From a virus, in the IMG/VR virus record IMGVR_UViG_3300041411_000080, positions 186,001-250,000 of that record: a stretch of DNA of 64,000 bases. One strand, written 5' to 3'. The position numbers and the translations under genes were made by a program. This document shows, one piece after another, positions 60,222-64,000 of the stretch; position 1 is the first letter of the stretch; every line of letters starts with the position of its first letter. Below the pieces are notes generated by a model. The model saw only the letters and a list, made by a program, of their open reading frames with translations, ran no database searches and was not told the DNA's origin.

Positions 60222-60557
60222 TTAAGCGTGAAGAAAATCCGTCATCAGAACAGGGTGTTCACGGTCAGGGAAATAGTCTTCCCCTTCAACCCGCGCCTCC
60301 CATTTAGTACCTGCATAATCCGAGTGGTTGTAGTCAGGTGTCATTCGTAACAGATGAGCAATAAAACGCTCATTAGCCTGAGCATAATTTGAAGCGCTCA
60401 AGATCATGCCTTCAACCATATCGTGACCGTTGCTATCTTTACCCTCATACTTCCACAACCAGGTCTTATCGGTAGGGAGGTCATCACGAGTAGACGTCGT
60501 CACCGTAAGATTATAGGTCTTATTTTTCTTATCGGAGAATTCAAGAATTGTAGACAT
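60222..60557 (-). CDS. Tandem-array small protein, member 2, 111 aa
   Basis: KTWLWKYEG, VEGMILSASNYAQANERFIA and EGEDYFPDREHPVLM match the 113-aa gene at 61427 (KYLWSFHT, YEGIILSAANKNAAYVLF, EGEDNYPTREHAVLL) closely enough to show recent duplication. AGGGGACTT precedes the ATG. Small single-domain alpha/beta protein of unknown function. Confidence 0.62.
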   Translation of the reverse strand: MSTILEFSDKKNKTYNLTVTTSTRDDLPTDKTWLWKYEGKDSNGHDMVEGMILSASNYAQANERFIAHLLRMTPDYNHSDYAGTKWEARVEGEDYFPDREHPVLMTDFLHA

Positions 60558-60565
60558 AAGTCCCC

Positions 60566-60889
60566 TTAGAACACCGGTGGTTTATATTCAATCATCAGAA
60601 TAGCCTTATCACGAGAAGGCATCAGATCAACCCCAGTCAAGTACACATCGAAGTGGTACCGTTCCTGCGCGGGTGAGAGGATATCGTTATTGAGGATCTC
60701 TTCTGCTTCACCAAAGCTAGCAGCTGATATGATCGCCTCGGTTACGTGATGACAATCCACGTAATGAGTTACTCTCGTGCCCAGACCAGCAACTTCAAAG
60801 GTTGCTCCCCGGTTAAAGAAATGGTACAAGTATTTAGCCTGACCATCGATAACCACTTCTGCTTCGTCAATACAGTTAAAGGTAGCCAT
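60566..60889 (-). CDS. Tandem-array small protein, member 3, 107 aa
   Basis: AKYLYHFFNRG, VTEAIISAASFGEAEEILNN and TGVDLMPSRDKAILMIE align with the other array members (xxLxSAxxxxxA, Gx-D, P-x-R, [VI]-L-[ML]). The ATG follows the preceding stop by 1 nt and lacks a strong Shine-Dalgarno, so it relies on coupled re-initiation. Function unknown. Confidence 0.6.
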   Translation of the reverse strand: MATFNCIDEAEVVIDGQAKYLYHFFNRGATFEVAGLGTRVTHYVDCHHVTEAIISAASFGEAEEILNNDILSPAQERYHFDVYLTGVDLMPSRDKAILMIEYKPPVF

Positions 60890-60890
60890 G

Positions 60891-61253
60891 TTAGTAGCAC
60901 ATCACGATTTTGTCAGCGCGACCAACAACAAAGTCTACGCCAATTCGTTCAACGGAGATAACAGCATCTTTGTAATAGTCGCCACGCAGGAAGATACGTT
61001 CGAATGTTTCGATGGCTTCGTTCATGGAAGAAGCAGAGATCAACAGTTCGGACATTTCTTTATCACCCACCTCCCCAGTTTGCTTGAATTGGAAGAGGTA
61101 GTTCTTATAACCGGCGGTATCGATGTCGGTACGATCATCACGATTGTAGGTGATGTTCATATCTTTACCAGTGACCACCGGACGAACCTTCTCAACAGGT
61201 TTGGCCTTTGCCTTAGGTGGTGCGGCAACTACGTTCAGCGGTGTGTTAAACAT
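60891..61253 (-). CDS. Tandem-array small protein, member 4, 120 aa
   Basis: The start is set at 61253 (MFNTPLNVVAAPPKAKAKPV), which overlaps the end of the 57-aa gene by 8 nt; the longer frame to 61307 would run deep into it. A Pro/Lys/Ala-rich extension (about 1-30) precedes the array domain: KNYLFQFKQ, MSELLISASSMNEAIETFER, ERIGVDFVVGRADKIVM. It is the only member with such an N-terminal extension. Confidence 0.58.
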   Translation of the reverse strand: MFNTPLNVVAAPPKAKAKPVEKVRPVVTGKDMNITYNRDDRTDIDTAGYKNYLFQFKQTGEVGDKEMSELLISASSMNEAIETFERIFLRGDYYKDAVISVERIGVDFVVGRADKIVMCY

Positions 61254-61419
61254 TCTTATTCCCCATGAGTGGTGTATCCCAGCTACCCATACGACCAAGG
61301 GAAGCATAGAAGGCAGGACTGTTCATGTAAGCCTGGCGACGGTTGAGTTCTTCAAGCGTTACCGGTTGACGTTTTGCAGCACGTCGCTTTTGTAACATGT
61401 CTTCAAGGAACTGTTTCAT
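61246..61419 (-). CDS. Small basic protein, 57 aa
   Basis: The ATG at 61419 has GAGGTTAAT directly upstream, so the longer open frame to 61722 is rejected. The sequence (MKQFLEDMLQKRRAAKRQPV then TLEELNRRQAYMNSPAFYAS) is a basic helix followed by a polar tail. It lies between two array members and overlaps the next start by 8 nt. Function unknown. Confidence 0.6.
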   Translation of the reverse strand: MKQFLEDMLQKRRAAKRQPVTLEELNRRQAYMNSPAFYASLGRMGSWDTPLMGNKNV

Positions 61420-61426
61420 ATTAACC

Positions 61427-61768
61427 TCAGTCATCGGTTGATTTAGCAGCGAGTAGGACGGCGTGTTCACGCGTGGGATAGTTGTCCTCACCTTCGCAAG
61501 TGAGATACCATTGAACCCCTTCGTAGTGATACGACTTCTCTGAGTTACGACGCAGTACTTCAAGGAACAATACGTAAGCAGCGTTTTTATTAGCCGCACT
61601 GAGTATAATACCCTCGTACAATCCGACCGACATAGCTTTTTCGGTATGGAACGACCACAGGTATTTCTTATTGTCGTCATAACCTTCGATCGGGATAACC
61701 CCCACAGGTACAACAAACACATTGATCTTGTCGTTACGCTTGTTGAGCAACGTCAGGAAGTCTGCCAT
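61427..61768 (-). CDS. Tandem-array small protein, member 5, 113 aa
   Basis: This is the best match to member 2 (60222): KKYLWSFHT, YEGIILSAANKNAAYVLFLE and LTCEGEDNYPTREHAVLLA. GAGGCGAACGACTG precedes the ATG, which shares a base with the stop of the 148-aa gene. It heads the array in the direction of transcription and may be its ancestral copy. Function unknown. Confidence 0.62.
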   Translation of the reverse strand: MADFLTLLNKRNDKINVFVVPVGVIPIEGYDDNKKYLWSFHTEKAMSVGLYEGIILSAANKNAAYVLFLEVLRRNSEKSYHYEGVQWYLTCEGEDNYPTREHAVLLAAKSTDD

Positions 61769-62214
61769 CAGTCGTTCGCCTCAGCTACTTTGATACTGTT
61801 ATGCAACTTACTAACCAAACCTTCAGCATAAGCAATAACCTTTTTGGTACTGCTGCTACTCATGATCAGATTCTGGAAGTGGTTGTACAGATAACGATTC
61901 CCCGGAGCATAGCAACCCAGAGCACTCACCCAAACGATGTCTTCGTCTGGCACGCGACGCTGCCTACGCAGATACAGGTTATCAAACATCTTGAGACACT
62001 CTACGTTGGTCCCCGGATGTTTAGCCCGCTCGATGTTAGGGTTCTCAGCCAATCGATCCCAGATCTCTCTGGAGGTCGATACAGTGACATACTTCAAATC
62101 AAGACGTGGTTGATGTGCACAGATAGCGGTATCGTAAGCTGCGAGCAAGTCTTCACCTTTAATACCGAAGTGACGACGTAGCATAGCGATCTTACTAAAA
62201 GCGGCATGACGCAT
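61768..62214 (-). CDS. Unknown protein, 148 aa
   Basis: A basic soluble protein (MRHAAFSKIAMLRRHFGIKG; LYLRRQRRVPDEDIVWVSAL). AAGGAGTTTAAT precedes the ATG, and a terminator lies upstream, so it probably starts the array operon. No motif recognised. Confidence 0.55.
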   Translation of the reverse strand: MRHAAFSKIAMLRRHFGIKGEDLLAAYDTAICAHQPRLDLKYVTVSTSREIWDRLAENPNIERAKHPGTNVECLKMFDNLYLRRQRRVPDEDIVWVSALGCYAPGNRYLYNHFQNLIMSSSSTKKVIAYAEGLVSKLHNSIKVAEAND

Positions 62215-62239
62215 ATTAAACTCCTTTAGGGCATAAAGC

Positions 62240-62255
62240 CCCTCCCGAAGGAGGG
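62240..62255 (-). terminator. Hairpin terminator after the 431-aa gene
   Basis: CCCTCC and GGAGGG pair around CGAA. The minus strand continues GGCTTTATGCCC, the conserved tail. It lies 9 nt past the stop at 62264. Confidence 0.82.
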
Positions 62256-62263
62256 ACCACTAT

Positions 62264-63559
62264 TTAAGCAACGATGGTTTCCAGAGGATGAGCAATACTC
62301 ATCGCTTCGGTTACCAGAGTTTGTCGATCGATCGACATGTTGTTTTTCAAGACAGCAGCACGAACTTGTGCAACGATCTCTGCGTGTTTCTCACCTTGCA
62401 GATCATCAGGCAGAAGATCCGGGGTGATGTAACGAGCCAGTGCGTTGTCGAGGTTCTGTTCGAAAGCAGCTTGACGTTCTTCGTTGGTCAGCTCCACCGC
62501 CGGAACATCCATGTGCAATAGTGGTGAGGTGAGACCACGACCTAATACAGCAGACGTAATTGGTTCTTCGGCTTGATCCTTCACTTCGCGACTAACACGT
62601 TCTACGATCGGAGCAGATGGGTCGGCTTTAGCTTGCATAGCGTTCAGCAGGTTAGCTTGATAGTCAGGCAGTTTCTCACCCGATGCCAGCTCTACGAAGT
62701 CTGCCAGTGGGATCTCTTTCAACAGACTACGTTTGTAGCTGTCTTGAGTATCCTGTTGAACCTTACCCAGCATGTTCAGGATGGTAGCACCCAGGACACG
62801 TTTGGTACGTGCGTTGCGCATGTTCGGCAGGTGGTTGGACTTAGGCTTGGACTTCTTACGCTTGACCTTACGCTTGGAATCACCATTGTAGTCAGCAACA
62901 GTCATCTTGTGCTTTGTAGCGTCAACATTTACCTGACCCGCGGCTTCAATCAGTTCAGCCAGTTCTTGGGTGCCTGGAGTTTCAGGAACGGTCAAGGCGT
63001 CACCCATTTTGTTGTTATGCGACGAGATGATTGAAATTTCACCGCGACGCTCACCGCCGAATACACCATGCTCTTTAGCTTGGGTAAGTTTAGCGATTTG
63101 CTCAGATTGTTCAGTAAATAGGGTCATGATGCCTTTTTCCTTGAGGGATTGTTGGACTGCGAAAGAACCCATTAGTTTTGTTCTTTCTTGAAATTGAATA
63201 TGCCGTACGGCGCCTAAAGTTTTGTACAGCTCAGTAAGGTTTTCCTCGTGTTCATCGTAAAGCTCACGAGCAAGATCCATTACTTCTTGGGAGTCCATGT
63301 GTTGACTTGGGACTGAACCCGAAAAGGAGCTATAGAGCATCTTCAGGTTAGGATCGCCAATCAACTCCCATACCCGACTGTGTACTTGATGCTGATGGAT
63401 ATCGTTATTCAAGGTGGCATACTTCAGCATCGAAGGTTTCATACCCAAGGTGCAAAGCGTGCTACCGGACATGGGCTGGAAGATCTCTTGACAGAGGTTG
63501 TTACCCCGAATACGCTCTGCGTCAGTCCAGGTGTCAGTCTTATACGGGTGCGGCAACAT
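62264..63559 (-). CDS. Unknown protein with basic linker, 431 aa
   Basis: I choose the ATG at 63559 (MLPHPYKTDTWTDAERIRGN), which has GGAGGTTGCTA upstream, over an ATG 33 nt earlier. A helical N-half contains HEENLTELYKTLGAVRHIQF. A strongly basic stretch lies at about 235-255 (SKRKVKRKKSKPKS), suggesting nucleic-acid contact, followed by a helical region with small-X-Glu motifs. It overlaps the 131-aa gene by 20 nt. Virion or nucleus-associated roles are both possible. Confidence 0.58.
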   Translation of the reverse strand: MLPHPYKTDTWTDAERIRGNNLCQEIFQPMSGSTLCTLGMKPSMLKYATLNNDIHQHQVHSRVWELIGDPNLKMLYSSFSGSVPSQHMDSQEVMDLARELYDEHEENLTELYKTLGAVRHIQFQERTKLMGSFAVQQSLKEKGIMTLFTEQSEQIAKLTQAKEHGVFGGERRGEISIISSHNNKMGDALTVPETPGTQELAELIEAAGQVNVDATKHKMTVADYNGDSKRKVKRKKSKPKSNHLPNMRNARTKRVLGATILNMLGKVQQDTQDSYKRSLLKEIPLADFVELASGEKLPDYQANLLNAMQAKADPSAPIVERVSREVKDQAEEPITSAVLGRGLTSPLLHMDVPAVELTNEERQAAFEQNLDNALARYITPDLLPDDLQGEKHAEIVAQVRAAVLKNNMSIDRQTLVTEAMSIAHPLETIVA

Positions 63560-63935
63560 TAGCAACCTCCAACAGTCGATCTCGATGATCACATTCAGCG
63601 TGGATATCCGATGTAACTTTGGTCATCAGTGCGCTGATATTCTCAGCGTGTAGCGCATTAACTCGTTTGATGTACTCGTCACGTGGAAGCACTACCTCAA
63701 CATTATTGAAACCACCGTTGAAGGAGCCGTAGCACGTTTCCTGTGTGGATGGTTCACCAATGTCGTTCAGAATGTTGCTCTGGACACAATAGTCCACGCG
63801 CACAGAATGAATCACCCCCGGATATTCTTTATCCTTAGAGATGTGGTATTCCGGTTTCATGTCAGCAAAGTTCGTGAAGACACATTCGTCTCCCTGACGC
63901 ATCAAACGGGTATTGCCAGTTCTTACCTTATCCAT
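63540..63935 (-). CDS. Unknown protein, 131 aa
   Basis: A soluble protein (MDKVRTGNTRLMRQGDECVF) with a Gly/Asn loop (YGSFNGGFNNVEVVLPRDEY) and a His/Asp-rich end. The ATG shares bases with the stop of the preceding gene (TGATG), and its end overlaps the 431-aa gene by 20 nt, so three genes are coupled here. Family not recognised. Confidence 0.55.
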   Translation of the reverse strand: MDKVRTGNTRLMRQGDECVFTNFADMKPEYHISKDKEYPGVIHSVRVDYCVQSNILNDIGEPSTQETCYGSFNGGFNNVEVVLPRDEYIKRVNALHAENISALMTKVTSDIHAECDHRDRLLEVANVAAPV

Positions 63936-64000
63936 CAGTTATCTTCACTCAGTTTGTGTACGGTATGGTTGTGGTCTTCAGACAGGATTACCCAGTCACC
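63935..64000 (-). CDS. C-terminal end of a gene running in from the right edge
   Basis: Only the last 21 codons are visible: GDWVILSEDHNHTVHKLSED then N and TGA. The stop overlaps the next ATG (TGATG), in keeping with the coupled genes here. Nothing can be said about function. Confidence 0.5.
   Translation of the reverse strand, partial: GDWVILSEDHNHTVHKLSEDN

Noticed and set aside
61246-61722. 158-aa minus-strand frame
   Set aside because: Its first 100 codons overlap array member 5 in another frame; only the part from the ATG at 61419, with GAGG upstream, is accepted as a 57-aa gene.
1-64000. CRISPR arrays, insertion sequences, integrase or tRNA genes
   Set aside because: No regularly spaced direct repeats, transposase or integrase motifs, or tRNA-like elements were recognised on reading both strands.

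Overview
The window looks like part of a giant (jumbo) myovirus genome of the phiKZ-like, nucleus-forming group (Chimalliviridae), most likely infecting Pseudomonas or a relative. Three kinds of gene support this. First, there is a 631-residue ChmA/chimallin (phage nucleus shell) gene at 55407-57302. Second, multisubunit RNA polymerase is split into separate genes: beta' N-part with NADFDGD (53700-55160), beta C-part (37475-39802), beta' C-part (35499-37478), and a second beta' C-part typical of the virion polymerase (27516-28859). Third, there is a block of inner-body/head proteins with acidic propeptides and small-residue-X-Glu cleavage motifs. Read on the minus strand, the order ChmA, beta', (small genes), 526-aa subunit, two large proteins, beta, beta', helicase, virion beta' matches my recollection of phiKZ genes 54-80. 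The host and exact genus cannot be read from the sequence.

Layout. 1-14705 (minus): virion genes, mainly a paralogous series of inner-body precursors, most followed by a hairpin terminator. 14743-18726 (plus): two virion structural genes, the second very large. 18769-22044 (minus): another inner-body paralog, two small genes and a membrane-anchored HExxH metallopeptidase. 22260-26061 (plus): a family-B DNA polymerase exonuclease/motif-A half, a conserved small phage protein, a probable ADP-ribosyltransferase and a glycine-rich protein. 26102-29697 (minus): virion-type beta' subunit with two neighbours. 29819-32555 (plus): tail-assembly-type genes ending in a probable -1 frameshift pair. 32611-33848 (minus): six tiny membrane proteins. 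33893-48907 (minus, with small exceptions): SF2 helicase, non-virion RNA polymerase genes, an SSB-like protein and an SbcD/Mre11 nuclease. 48894-53696: small unknown genes. 53700-57302: beta' N-part and ChmA. 57495-64000: small unknown genes, including a five-member tandem paralog array and two larger unknown proteins.

Genes are tightly packed, often with 1-26 nt overlaps, good Shine-Dalgarno sequences and convergent pairs sharing a bidirectional hairpin. Many hairpins are followed by a conserved TTATGCCG-like tail, which looks like a phage-specific termination signal. A 35-nt AT-rich element occurs almost unchanged before ChmA and before the gp68-like polymerase gene, with weaker relatives before three small-gene units; it is probably an early promoter. 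No gap exceeds 300 bases. I recognised no tRNA, CRISPR, insertion sequence or integrase.

Most notable: (1) the DNA polymerase ORF ends on a canonical -1 slippery heptamer (CCCAAAG) directly before its stop, and the -1 frame continues into a conserved domain that has no start codon of its own at its apparent beginning; (2) a TTTTTT slip site links the 531-aa tail-assembly-like gene to a start-less downstream frame; (3) a near-identical 44-nt inverted repeat bounds the 7.3-kb segment 18772-26058; (4) a probable ADP-ribosyltransferase lies in the same unit as the polymerase.
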